Below are positions 35,067-41,694 of a stretch of 64,000 nucleotides of DNA, one piece after another. Source of the DNA: CATQHP01 sp965214915 (lineage in GTDB: Bacteria > Acidobacteriota > Terriglobia > Bryobacterales > UBA6623); the NCBI GenBank assembly GCA_965214915.1, contig CBDCCP010000001.1, forward strand, positions 1,922,001-1,986,000. Reading direction: 5' to 3'. How positions within the stretch are numbered: position 1 is the stretch's first letter; each line of letters begins with the position of its first letter. The translations under genes were made by a program, and so were the position numbers. Below the pieces are notes generated by a model, which was not told the origin of the DNA, ran no database searches, and was given only the letters and a program-made list of their open reading frames with translations.

Positions 35067-35450
35067 ATGGACGAAGAACCGATGAGGGAACCGACCGAAG
35101 AAGAATGGAATCGGCGAATCCTGGAGCATATGGAACAGACCGAAAACGCGCCCGGTTTGTCCGTTGCCGGCGATGCGTGGCTGCGGCTGAATCCATTCCA
35201 TCCCGGCGAGCATATCCAGGACCGTTTCGAGGAAGACATGACTGTAGGCGAAGCGGCGGCGGCGCTCGGAGTTTCGCGCGCCCATCTTTCGCGCGTCGTC
35301 AACGGGTGCGGCGGGGTGTCGCCGGCATTGGCGTTGAAACTCGAAAAGCAGGGCTGGGGAACCGCGGATTTTTGGGTCAGGCTGCAGGGCGACTACGACT
35401 TGGCCCAAGCGCGCAAGCGGCGCAAGCAGCCCAAGCCCAAAGCGGCGTGA
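35067..35450 (+). CDS. higA: HigA family antitoxin (copy c) with N-terminal extension
   Basis: 127 residues. An acidic extension of about 40 residues (EEPMREPTEEEWNRRILEHME) precedes the usual LNPFHPGEHIQDRFEE. The helix-turn-helix is TVGEAAAALGVSRAHLSRVVNG and the family tail is LALKLEKQGWGTADFWVRLQGDYDLAQAR. The extension resembles N-terminal tails that contact toxin in some antitoxins, but an internal start is possible too. Intact while its toxin partner upstream is broken. Confidence 0.88.
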   Translation: MDEEPMREPTEEEWNRRILEHMEQTENAPGLSVAGDAWLRLNPFHPGEHIQDRFEEDMTVGEAAAALGVSRAHLSRVVNGCGGVSPALALKLEKQGWGTADFWVRLQGDYDLAQARKRRKQPKPKAA

Positions 35451-35535
35451 ATGGCGCCTCGAGCCTGCCGACCGGCGGGATTGTAATAATTTCGGAGCGG
35501 CGGCAATGGCGCGGTGCGGCGCCCAATGCAATCGG

Positions 35536-35579
35536 CCTGTTTGTTATCTTTGCATTGAGGATATACAGCGACCATAGTG
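35536..35579 (+). promoter_or_regulatory. conserved higB upstream element and promoter (copy d)
   Basis: Same element as 34767-34810. TATACA at 35562-35567 is a good -10; TTGTTA at 35541-35546 is a possible -35 with a short 15-base spacer. The expected transcript start A35574 is three bases before GTG 35577 (ATAGTG), giving a nearly leaderless message. Confidence 0.55.
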
Positions 35580-35864
35580 GCTGTACGGGGGTTCAAGAGC
35601 AATGCACTCAAGCGGTTTTGAGAAAAGCAAGACGCTCGCAAACTGCCCCAAGAGCACTTGGCGCGGATTGGAGATATCCTGGACGCGCTGCAAACCTCCG
35701 ATCCTCTGGGAGCATTGTGCTTGGCAACTTACCGATTGCATCCGCTGAAGGGCGCCCGCAAGGGCGAATGGAGCGTGAAAGTGTCGGCGCGGCTGCGCAT
35801 CACTTTCCGCATCGCCGGCAGCGACGCCTATGATATCGACCCGACCATGCATTACGGGGATTGA
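35577..35864 (+). pseudogene. higB: HigB family toxin (copy d), in-frame stop at codon 15
   Basis: From GTG 35577 the frame reads VAVRGFKSNALKRF, then TGA at 35619-35621, then EKQDARKLPQEHLARIGDIL, YRLHPLKGARKGEWSVKV, LRITFRIAGSDAYDIDPTMHYGD in the same frame. Copy c has Phe at the TGA position; Trp (TGG) would need a single change. Apart from this nonsense codon the toxin is complete. A TTG at 35658 could restart translation but would drop the first third of the fold. Confidence 0.82.
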
Positions 35865-35875
35865 AGGGGGAGACG

Positions 35876-36247
35876 ATGATTGCAGGAGCGAAAGAAAGCG
35901 ATTGGATGGTGCGGAACCCCTGGCGCCCGGGACGGCATATTGCAGCTTGTCTGGAAGCGTCGGACGACTATCCCGGCATGAGCGTGAGCGAAGCGGCCCG
36001 CAAATTGGGCGTGAGCCGCTACAGGTTCTTTCGCGTACTTCACGGACGCGGACCCGTCACGCTCGACTTGGCGCTGAAAATGGAAGCGTTGGGCTGGGTG
36101 ACCGCCGATCTGTGGCTTGAGATGCAGACCCGTTATGATCTCGCCCAAGCCCGCAAGCGGCTGAATCGCCCCCTTTCCGCCGCGCCCGCCGTTCGGCGCA
36201 AGAACGAACTGCTTGCCGAAGCGGACGCTGCCGCCGCGGCGGCATAA
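35876..36247 (+). CDS. higA: HigA family antitoxin (copy d)
   Basis: 123 residues from ATG 35876, preceded by AAGGGGGAG; a TTG at 35861 is a worse start. N-terminal WMVRNPWRPGRHIAACLEA, helix-turn-helix SVSEAARKLGVSRYRFFRVLHG, tail LALKMEALGWVTADLWLEMQTRYDLAQARKR and an Ala-rich end. It is full length with an intact DNA-binding domain. It lies 11 bases after the interrupted higB and 80 bases before the sulfite-oxidase-like gene. Confidence 0.88.
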   Translation: MIAGAKESDWMVRNPWRPGRHIAACLEASDDYPGMSVSEAARKLGVSRYRFFRVLHGRGPVTLDLALKMEALGWVTADLWLEMQTRYDLAQARKRLNRPLSAAPAVRRKNELLAEADAAAAAA

Positions 36248-36328
36248 GTCTCCCAATCCGGGCGAAGCCGTCCGGGCAAGCCCGAACCGGCCTGGCGGTA
36301 GTACAATAAATACCGGGGAGGAGCGGCA

Positions 36329-37006
36329 ATGAAACGAAGACGGTTCCTGGCCGCGATGGGCGCGGCCGCCGGGGTGGCGGGCGCGGAGCGGCAACTGCTG
36401 CTGCCCAGCGACACGCCCGACCGGTACGGGTTCCGCATCATGTGGTACAACCCCGTGCCGCCTATCGAGCGGGCGACGTACTGCCTGCGGGTCGCGGGCC
36501 TCGTCGAGCGCCCGCGCGAGTTCTCCACAGCCGACCTCGACCGCTACGAACAGGTCGAGCAAAGCTCCCGCCTGAAGTGCGTGCAGTGCTGGTCGGCGCG
36601 GGCGACGTGGGGCGGCTTCCGCTTCGGCGAGTTGCTCGAGGAAGTGAAGCCCCGCGCCGGGGCGACGGCGGTGCGCATCGATTGCCACGACAAATGGTAC
36701 GAGTACATGTCGCTGGAAGAGATGACCGCGCCCAGCGTGCTCATGGCGTTGCGCATGAACGGCGAGCCGCTCAGCGACCGACACGGCGCGCCGCTGCGGC
36801 TGATCGACCCCTCGAAATACGGCTACAAATCGGCCAAGCTCATTACCAAAATCACCTTTGTCGAGAAAGGCGAAGGATCGATGGCCTGCGACATCGGCCC
36901 CTACTACTCGCCGAGCGGCGAGATACTGGCCGGCTACGATCATCCGCTGGACCTCGGCAAGAACGTCCGCAGGAAAATCTCCGGCGGCGAAATTACAGAG
37001 TACTGA
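36329..37006 (+). CDS. Tat-exported molybdopterin-dependent oxidoreductase (sulfite oxidase / MsrP-like)
   Basis: 225 residues. Tat-type leader KRRRFLAAMGAAAGVAGAE; start ATG 36329 with GGGGAGGAG 5 bases upstream. The single Oxidored_molyb domain includes PIERATYCLRVAGLV, the molybdenum-ligand region SSRLKCVQCW (Cys84 as likely ligand), AVRIDCHDKWYEYMSLEEM, GAPLRLIDPSKYGYKSAKLI and WITKITF-like KITFVEKGE. It is short like YedY/MsrP and lacks a dimerisation domain. Expected role: periplasmic reduction or oxidation of small sulfur compounds or oxidised methionine; the substrate is unproven. A truncated duplicate lies at 34609. The last 14 bases overlap the converging VirB4-like fragment. Confidence 0.88.
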   Translation: MKRRRFLAAMGAAAGVAGAERQLLLPSDTPDRYGFRIMWYNPVPPIERATYCLRVAGLVERPREFSTADLDRYEQVEQSSRLKCVQCWSARATWGGFRFGELLEEVKPRAGATAVRIDCHDKWYEYMSLEEMTAPSVLMALRMNGEPLSDRHGAPLRLIDPSKYGYKSAKLITKITFVEKGEGSMACDIGPYYSPSGEILAGYDHPLDLGKNVRRKISGGEITEY

Positions 37007-37378
37007 CTGGTAGGCGCGGCGCCAGAAAGTCCCTCCGCTCGGCCAAGGCCCGCCGTGCCAACTCCGCCCGCGGCCCGTCGCCGGCGTACCCGGCCGGGAA
37101 CTCCGCGCCGCCCGCAGGCCGGCGCAACAGGTACAGATACAGCCGCGTATCCGGCGGCGTAGTCGAGAGCAGCTTCACCCAGCGCCCCGCGGTCAGGTCC
37201 AGGTAGTTCGCCGGGCGGCCCGTCGCTTCGTAAGGTTCGAGTGCCGCCAGCGTGACCAACTCGTCGCTCGTCGCCGGACAGGCGCGCTCGTCGATCCAGG
37301 CCCAGTAGGGAATCTCGCCGGCCAGCGACGGCGCCGCCCGATACGCTTGTTCGGCCTGAGCCAGGCCAGGTTGCGCAT
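36993..37378 (-). pseudogene. N-terminal fragment of a VirB4/TrbE-like conjugation ATPase, frameshifted
   Basis: ATG 37378 (overlapping the previous stop as TGATG) gives MRNLAWL, then a one-base shift near 37358 opens AEQAYRAAPSLAGEIPYWAWIDER and onward to LTAGRWVKLLSTTPPDTRLYLYLLRRP. About 126 codons in all, ending at the junction with the sulfite-oxidase-like gene. The pattern (short leader, 'WAWIDER', then an 'L...TRLYLYLLRR' strand) resembles the N-terminal domain of VirB4-type ATPases. The ATPase part with Walker motifs is missing, so this call is tentative and rests partly on the neighbour. Confidence 0.42.
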
Positions 37379-37551
37379 CAGACCAACTTCACCGTGCGCG
37401 ACTGCTCGGGCGCTTTGGCCGGGTCGTAACGGGGCCGATAGCGCTCGGAGTTGAGCACGATGCGCAGCATCTCGGGATCCCGGCGGTGAGCGAGCAGACC
37501 GCCGGCGTACAGACCGGCGAACAACAGCCCAAGGCGGTAGGCGTGGGTCAT
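37378..37551 (-). CDS. small membrane protein, possibly VirB3/TrbD-like
   Basis: 57 residues from ATG 37551, with AGGAGG 9 bases upstream. One hydrophobic helix (YRLGLLFAGLYAGGLL) is followed by HRRDPEMLRIVLNSERYRPRYDPAKAPE. The second part resembles the 'DP...r..RYR..Y.P' region after the membrane helices of VirB3/TrbD proteins, which directly precede virB4/trbE in conjugation operons, as here. With only one helix and weak similarity the call is uncertain. Confidence 0.4.
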   Translation of the reverse strand: MTHAYRLGLLFAGLYAGGLLAHRRDPEMLRIVLNSERYRPRYDPAKAPEQSRTVKLV

Positions 37552-37852
37552 GAGTAACGTCCTCCTCACAAGCCCGTTATAAGCCCGCCTCCGCCCGTCA
37601 AGGCAAGTTTTTCTCAGCGCCGGCAGGCGCGCTCGTTGTGGGGCGGTCGCTTTTGCCGCGGATTTTCGCCTTTGTAGGGACCTCTACAGACCTTTCAGGT
37701 CCAATCTTCGCGCGCGTGGTCCTACAGGGATCTACAGGATTAAGACCGTAAGAAGAACCACGGAGATCTCGAGTTTTAGGGAACTACGGGAAGAAATAAG
37801 GACGAGCGCCACCGTTTCAGCGGACGGGCGCTAGTGTTTTGGCTCGGGATCG
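37552..37852. other. intergenic stretch of the plasmid-derived segment
   Basis: About 300 bases with no supportable gene. It contains a cluster of related short words (CCTCTACAGACC, TCCTACAGGGATCTACAGG) near 37680-37740 that could be degenerate iterons or protein-binding sites, and the hairpin described at 37805-37832. Nothing else is recognisable. Confidence 0.4.
37805..37832 (-). terminator. possible terminator of the DUF29 operon
   Basis: AGCGCC and GGCGCT pair with an inner CCG/CGG stem. On the minus strand it is followed by CGTCCTTATTTCTTCC, only moderately T-rich. Confidence 0.35.
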
Positions 37853-37970
37853 TCAGTTAAAGCGTAAGCGATGCTGCTCGTTGGGGAGAACGAGACAATC
37901 CCATGCGAGCCGGTCGTTGAGAACCTTCGCTACGGCGGACGGCCAGACGTCTTTCAGCGGCTCCAGCCGC
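37853..37970 (-). pseudogene. duplicated DUF29 C-terminal tail
   Basis: In a frame shifted from the DUF29 gene the sequence reads LEPLKDVWPSAVAKVLNDRL and LVLPNEQHRLRFN then stop. It is homologous at DNA level to the gene's own tail (EPRKDIWPPSVAGILNSQ, HPILPN) 122 bases away. 122 is not a multiple of three, which explains the frame change. It is the relic of a tandem duplication or of a second DUF29 gene. Confidence 0.6.
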
Positions 37971-38619
37971 CGCTGCGGGAGGGGCTGCGGCGCCACGTGT
38001 AGTTGGGGAGAATGGGGTGGTTTCGTTCGACCTGGGAGTTGAGAATCCCCGCCACGGAGGGAGGCCAAATATCTTTGCGCGGTTCCTGGTCGGTTTCGGG
38101 GTCGCAGGCTGCGACGTGCTCAAGCCGGTACGGGCACTTCTCGGGTAGGAGGCGGTCCCAGTTGCGGTATGTGTTTTTGGCCGCGGCAGGGCGATACTTA
38201 ATGTCGTAGTCTTGGAAACTTTTGACGGCCATGGAGCGCCCGAGCTTCCATGCGTCGGCGAACGATTGGGCGTACCGGCCCTTCATGCCCGGGTTTGCTG
38301 CGATGAGAATGGCCATGTGCTGGCGGAAGACCATCACTTCAGCCTCCCAATGCAGCAGTACGCCCTTGTGCGGGTAGTCCCAGTACTGTATCTTCAACAG
38401 GTGCTGGATCGCCCGGGCGCAATAGTTCCTCCATTCGTTTCTCTGGCCTAATCCCAAGTCCTTGATCTCCTCACTTACGTTCTCCCAGTCGATAGCGTTG
38501 AAGTCGCGGCGCTTCAGCGCTTCGGCCTGCTTGATGGACCAAGAGTAGAAGTCGCGCTCGTAGAGGCTGTTCGGCTGGCGGTCCTGTTGTATTTCGGGGC
38601 TGGGGGCAAGCGTTCCCAT
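37954..38619 (-). CDS. DUF29 family protein
   Basis: 221 residues. The DUF29 core is clear: SLYERDFYSWSIKQAEALKRRDF, ENVSEEIKDLGLGQRNEWRN, a central HLLKIQYWDYPH, and LLPEKCPYRLEHV. It is helical and soluble, without signal peptide. Function unknown; the family is common in cyanobacteria and environmental genomes and often near mobile elements. It follows the RepA-zinc ribbon-membrane protein set on the same strand. The C-terminus runs into the duplicated tail in a different frame, so its last dozen residues (RSPSRSGGWS) are probably not native. Confidence 0.88.
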   Translation of the reverse strand: MGTLAPSPEIQQDRQPNSLYERDFYSWSIKQAEALKRRDFNAIDWENVSEEIKDLGLGQRNEWRNYCARAIQHLLKIQYWDYPHKGVLLHWEAEVMVFRQHMAILIAANPGMKGRYAQSFADAWKLGRSMAVKSFQDYDIKYRPAAAKNTYRNWDRLLPEKCPYRLEHVAACDPETDQEPRKDIWPPSVAGILNSQVERNHPILPNYTWRRSPSRSGGWSR

Positions 38620-38677
38620 GTCGTTTCTCCAGCCATCATTAAAGCACTTCTCTTTTCGGCGTGCAGCGCCGCGCCTC

Positions 38678-38884
38678 CTATGCCGGGTTCACCCCCAGGT
38701 AACCGAGCAGCAACAGCATTGCCGCCAGGAGCAGGGTAACGCCGTCCGGGGCGCCTTCGACGGTTATCGCAGCGGACAGCAACATCGCCAACAGAAACAG
38801 CATCAAGAGCAACAACACGATAACCGCCTCCGTCACCATTGCTGTAACCAACCGCAAGCGCCTGTTTCGCCGGCGATAGATCAC
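38678..38884 (-). CDS. small two-helix membrane protein
   Basis: 68 residues from GTG 38884, overlapping the upstream stop (GTGA), so translationally coupled. Two hydrophobic helices, VTEAVIVLLLLMLFLLAMLL and VTLLLAAMLLLLGYLGV, follow a basic start YRRRNRRLR. No family recognised. Part of the plasmid-derived operon. Confidence 0.6.
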   Translation of the reverse strand: MIYRRRNRRLRLVTAMVTEAVIVLLLLMLFLLAMLLSAAITVEGAPDGVTLLLAAMLLLLGYLGVNPA

Positions 38885-39207
38885 GGCGCTTGCCTCACTG
38901 CCGCGATCTCGCCGGCTTTATCGGCTTCGGCCTGTATTTCCGCAACCATTTCGGCGATGGTTTCGGCGACGCGCTTCATCGCCACCTCCCGCCCTTCTTC
39001 GCCGGCGGCAAGGGCGCAGGCTTGTACGAAGTCTTCGGCTACGAATTGGACTTCGGCGGCGCAATCGGCGCACAACTCGGCAACGATCTCGCCGGCGTCG
39101 TTGCGCAAGCAAAACCGCAACAAAGGACCGCTCGGTTGCCTCACCGCCAGCCCGTGCGGTGCGAAAGCGTCGCCGCATACCCAGCAGCGATCCGGTTCCT
39201 GCGTCAT
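38881..39207 (-). CDS. small zinc-ribbon-like protein
   Basis: 108 residues from ATG 39207, which overlaps the RepA stop (GCATGA). CWVCGDAF near residue 8 and LCADCAAEV near residue 46 form a CxxC...CxxC pair likely to bind zinc. The C-terminal half is an Ala/Glu-rich helix (AETIAEMVAEIQAEADKAGE). The coupling to repA in overlapping frames suggests a plasmid replication-associated accessory protein. The next gene starts inside its stop codon. Confidence 0.68.
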   Translation of the reverse strand: MTQEPDRCWVCGDAFAPHGLAVRQPSGPLLRFCLRNDAGEIVAELCADCAAEVQFVAEDFVQACALAAGEEGREVAMKRVAETIAEMVAEIQAEADKAGEIAAVRQAP

Positions 39208-40276
39208 GCGGCCTTCTGCCTCCGCCGTTCGATCCACTTGGCGATGGACGGGGCGCATGGCCGCAGCAGCAGGCCCCGTTCGTGCGCCTCGGCGCGTGCG
39301 TCCGGCCACTTGGCCGGCACTGTCCGAAGGCTCTTGCGAAACTTCCAACGGAAATTCCGCGGGTGCGCGTAGTCCGCGCCGAACTGCGCGTGCAGAGACT
39401 CCAGGGAATCAGCGTGTCGCGCTCCAGTGTGGATACGCGGTAGGTCAACCAGGCGTGCAGGTCCAGCGAAAGCGTGGACCGGCGCAGGCTGCGCACGATG
39501 GTCGTATCGAGGGGCGCGACCGCTTGCCGGCAGAGGTTGAAGAACGACTCGCTAAGCGTGACGGTCAGCGTGTCTTCGGAGCGCAACCATTGATCGATCA
39601 CCACGATGTTGCGCCCGGCGTCCTGCCGTACGTCGTGATACATAAACGTCGTCGCGCACAGGCGGCGCATCTGATCGCGGGCCGCGTGAAGGGACCCCGC
39701 GTCCCGCCGTTACAGGCAATCTCCGTGCGTTCGAGGAAGTCTCTCCAACTTGCCCCGAGATGGAAGCGCCGCGCTTTGTTCCGCGCCGCGCCGGTGGTCA
39801 GGTACATCAAGATGAGCCGGGGCTAGACGCCGTAGGGTAGGCCTACGGCGCGGGGCGCCGGCATGCTCAACTGCAGGGTTCCGTTTTGACGGCTGTACTC
39901 GTTGCCTTGCACGGCGCTGTGCGGCAACGTCGTGCAAATCAGGAAGCGCGGTAGAAACACCACCGCAGGGGATTTCCGCCGCGGCTGCGGCGATGCGGCG
40001 GCCCCGGCCTGGGGGCTTGAGCGCTAGGCCGTTCGCCCAACCGTGCTGCACAAGCTTGCGTGACAGCCGTTGCAGCGTCGTGCTGTGTTTGGCGGCCGCC
40101 GGCGTCGCCGCGTTTTTTTGCTCGATGACTATACGACCCCGGGAGTCTATCCCGATAGGCCGTTGCTTGCGGAGACATTGCCGCTCCCCTTCCGCAAGCC
40201 CCTGTATAACCAAGTTCTCTCTTGCCTGTAAATACGCAACCTGCGCGGCGTTTTTCGCCTTATTGTCGGTTCTCAA
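39204..40276 (-). pseudogene. repA: plasmid replication initiator RepA, decayed
   Basis: Minus-strand fragments in three frames assemble into a plasmid RepA: FLPRFLICTTLPHSAVQGNEY, NGTLQLSMPAPRAVGLPYGV, a TAG stop (39823-39825), PRLILMYLTTGAARNKARRF, a shift near 39685, RDQMRRLCATTFMYHD, PLDTTIVRSLRRSTLSLDLH, AWLTYRVSTLE, a shift near 39400, SLHAQFGADYAHPRNFRWKF and a stop overlapping the zinc-ribbon start. This is the classical RepA order (TLPH...NG, GLPYG, PR.LL.WLTT, slalDly.WLtyR). A further frame from TTG 40276 to about 39975 (SRGRIVIEQKN and so on) may be its N-terminus. At least three lesions make it non-functional. Confidence 0.82.
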
Positions 40277-40294
40277 GGCAGCCTCCAGGCTGCC
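40277..40294. other. inverted repeat at the repA 5' end
   Basis: GGCAGCC-TCCA-GGCTGCC, a perfect 7-base stem immediately upstream of the repA-side frame. A candidate operator or transcript hairpin. Confidence 0.4.
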
Positions 40295-40345
40295 CGACAG
40301 CTAAATCCCAAAGATCGGCGGCAACCGCCGCCTCGACGCGCTTGC

Positions 40346-40362
40346 GTATATCGCAGATATAC
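40346..40362. promoter_or_regulatory. palindromic operator-like site upstream of repA
   Basis: GTATATC-GCA-GATATAC, a perfect 7+3+7 dyad in an otherwise GC-rich stretch, about 70 bases before the repA-side frame. AT-rich dyads like this are typical binding sites for small plasmid repressors. The 251-base gap 40277-40527 holds nothing else recognisable. Confidence 0.5.
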
Positions 40363-40527
40363 TGTTTGCTGACTGTAGGCGGACGCCCAAATTGCGATAC
40401 GGCGACGCCCCAATGCGCCGGCGCGTACAGGGTCACGAGTCACGGGTCGGGCGGCTCCGCCGCTAATCGCGCCGCTTCCAGGCCGCCGCCTGCCGAGCGA
40501 ACGCGCTGGGGCATTACCATATAGAAA

Positions 40528-41685
40528 GTGTTCTCGCTCTCGAAGCGCCAATTCCTGCGCCTGTCGGGCTTGGCCATCGCCGACCGGCTTTTGCCTTGGC
40601 GCCTGCGCGCGCAGGAGATCGAGCCGCGGGCCGGCGGCGAACTGAAGATTATTCTGGTCACCTTCGGCGGCGGCGTGCGCTACGCCGAGACGTTCGCGCC
40701 CGAGGGCGCGCGCAACATCCCCCGCCTGCGGGCGCTGCGGCCCGAGGGGCATTTTTTCAAAACCTGCGTCAACTCGGGAGTTCTTTCGCACTACAATTCC
40801 ACCTCGTCGATCGTCACCGGCAACTGGCAGCGCGTGGACGATTTCGGCTTCGGCCGCGCGGCGAGCCCCACGCTGTTCGAGCGCTACCGCAAGGCCAGCG
40901 GAGCCGCGCCGACGGACGCCTGGGCGATCTGCACCAACAAGAGCTTCGCCACGATGGGCGCGGGCCGCAGCCGGGATTTCGGCGAGCCCTTCGGCGCGAA
41001 CGTCGTGCTTCCCAAGCAATTGCTGCTCGAAGCCGTCTCCGGCGTCGTCGCCCGCGCCCCGGCGGCGGGCGTCGCCGACCGCGACAACGTTCTGCGCCGC
41101 CTGGAGAACATTCTCAACGCCGGCTACGAGGGCATCGGCTGGACGATATTCAAGGGCGGCCGCCGGCTCGACCGCCAAATCAAAGACACGCTTACGCGCA
41201 GCCTGGTCGAATACATCCACGGCCCCGAGGCGCCCAATTCCGGCGACGAGCTGACCTTCTTCGTCGCCCGCGAGGTGATGCGCGAGTTCGCGCCGCGCCT
41301 GATGCTGGTCAACTTCTGGGACATGGACGTCGCCCACTGGGGCGCTTACTCGCTTTACCTGCAGGCGATTACCAAAACCGACCGCCTTTGCGGCATGTTG
41401 TGGGACGAAGCGCAGACGAATCCGAGCTACAAGGATCGGACGCTCATGCTGGTGCTCCCCGAGTTGGGCCGCGACGGCGACGCCGACACGGCGAACGGCT
41501 TTCTGAACCACCGCAGCGGCGACCCCTCGTGCCGCAACGTGTGGATGCTGGCTCTCGGCGCGGGCGCGGCGAAGGGCGAAACCGACCGGCCGATCGCCCA
41601 CGTGGACGTTTGCGCCACGGCGGCGGAGCTGCTCGGCGTGAAGCTCGGCGAGACCGCCGGCAAGCCGATTGCGGAATTGATTTGA
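40528..41685 (+). CDS. exported alkaline-phosphatase-superfamily (sulfatase-like) protein
   Basis: 385 residues from GTG 40528. The leader SKRQFLRLSGLAIADRLLPW is Tat-like. The body resembles the alkaline phosphatase/sulfatase or DUF1501-type fold: ILVTFGGGVRYAETFAPEGARNIPRL near the N-terminus, LMLVNFWDMDVAHWGAYSLYLQAI (metal-binding Asp/His region), LPELGRDGD and AHVDVCATAAELLGVKLGET at the end. The usual nucleophile Ser/Thr/Cys and first Asp-Asp are not clearly visible, so it may be a non-catalytic or divergent member. First gene of a six-gene unit ending with CRTAC1 proteins; 9 bases from the next gene. Confidence 0.75.
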   Translation: MFSLSKRQFLRLSGLAIADRLLPWRLRAQEIEPRAGGELKIILVTFGGGVRYAETFAPEGARNIPRLRALRPEGHFFKTCVNSGVLSHYNSTSSIVTGNWQRVDDFGFGRAASPTLFERYRKASGAAPTDAWAICTNKSFATMGAGRSRDFGEPFGANVVLPKQLLLEAVSGVVARAPAAGVADRDNVLRRLENILNAGYEGIGWTIFKGGRRLDRQIKDTLTRSLVEYIHGPEAPNSGDELTFFVAREVMREFAPRLMLVNFWDMDVAHWGAYSLYLQAITKTDRLCGMLWDEAQTNPSYKDRTLMLVLPELGRDGDADTANGFLNHRSGDPSCRNVWMLALGAGAAKGETDRPIAHVDVCATAAELLGVKLGETAGKPIAELI

Positions 41686-41694
41686 GGGCGGGCG

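Noticed and set aside
35619..35621. TGA in higB copy d as a selenocysteine codon
   Set aside because: HigB toxins have no selenocysteine, copy c has Phe here, and no SECIS-like hairpin is evident directly downstream. A nonsense mutation is simpler.
39710..40276. 188-codon minus frame as an independent intact protein
   Set aside because: Its second half is out of frame with strong RepA motifs in the same bases, so only the first third can be real, probably the RepA N-terminus.
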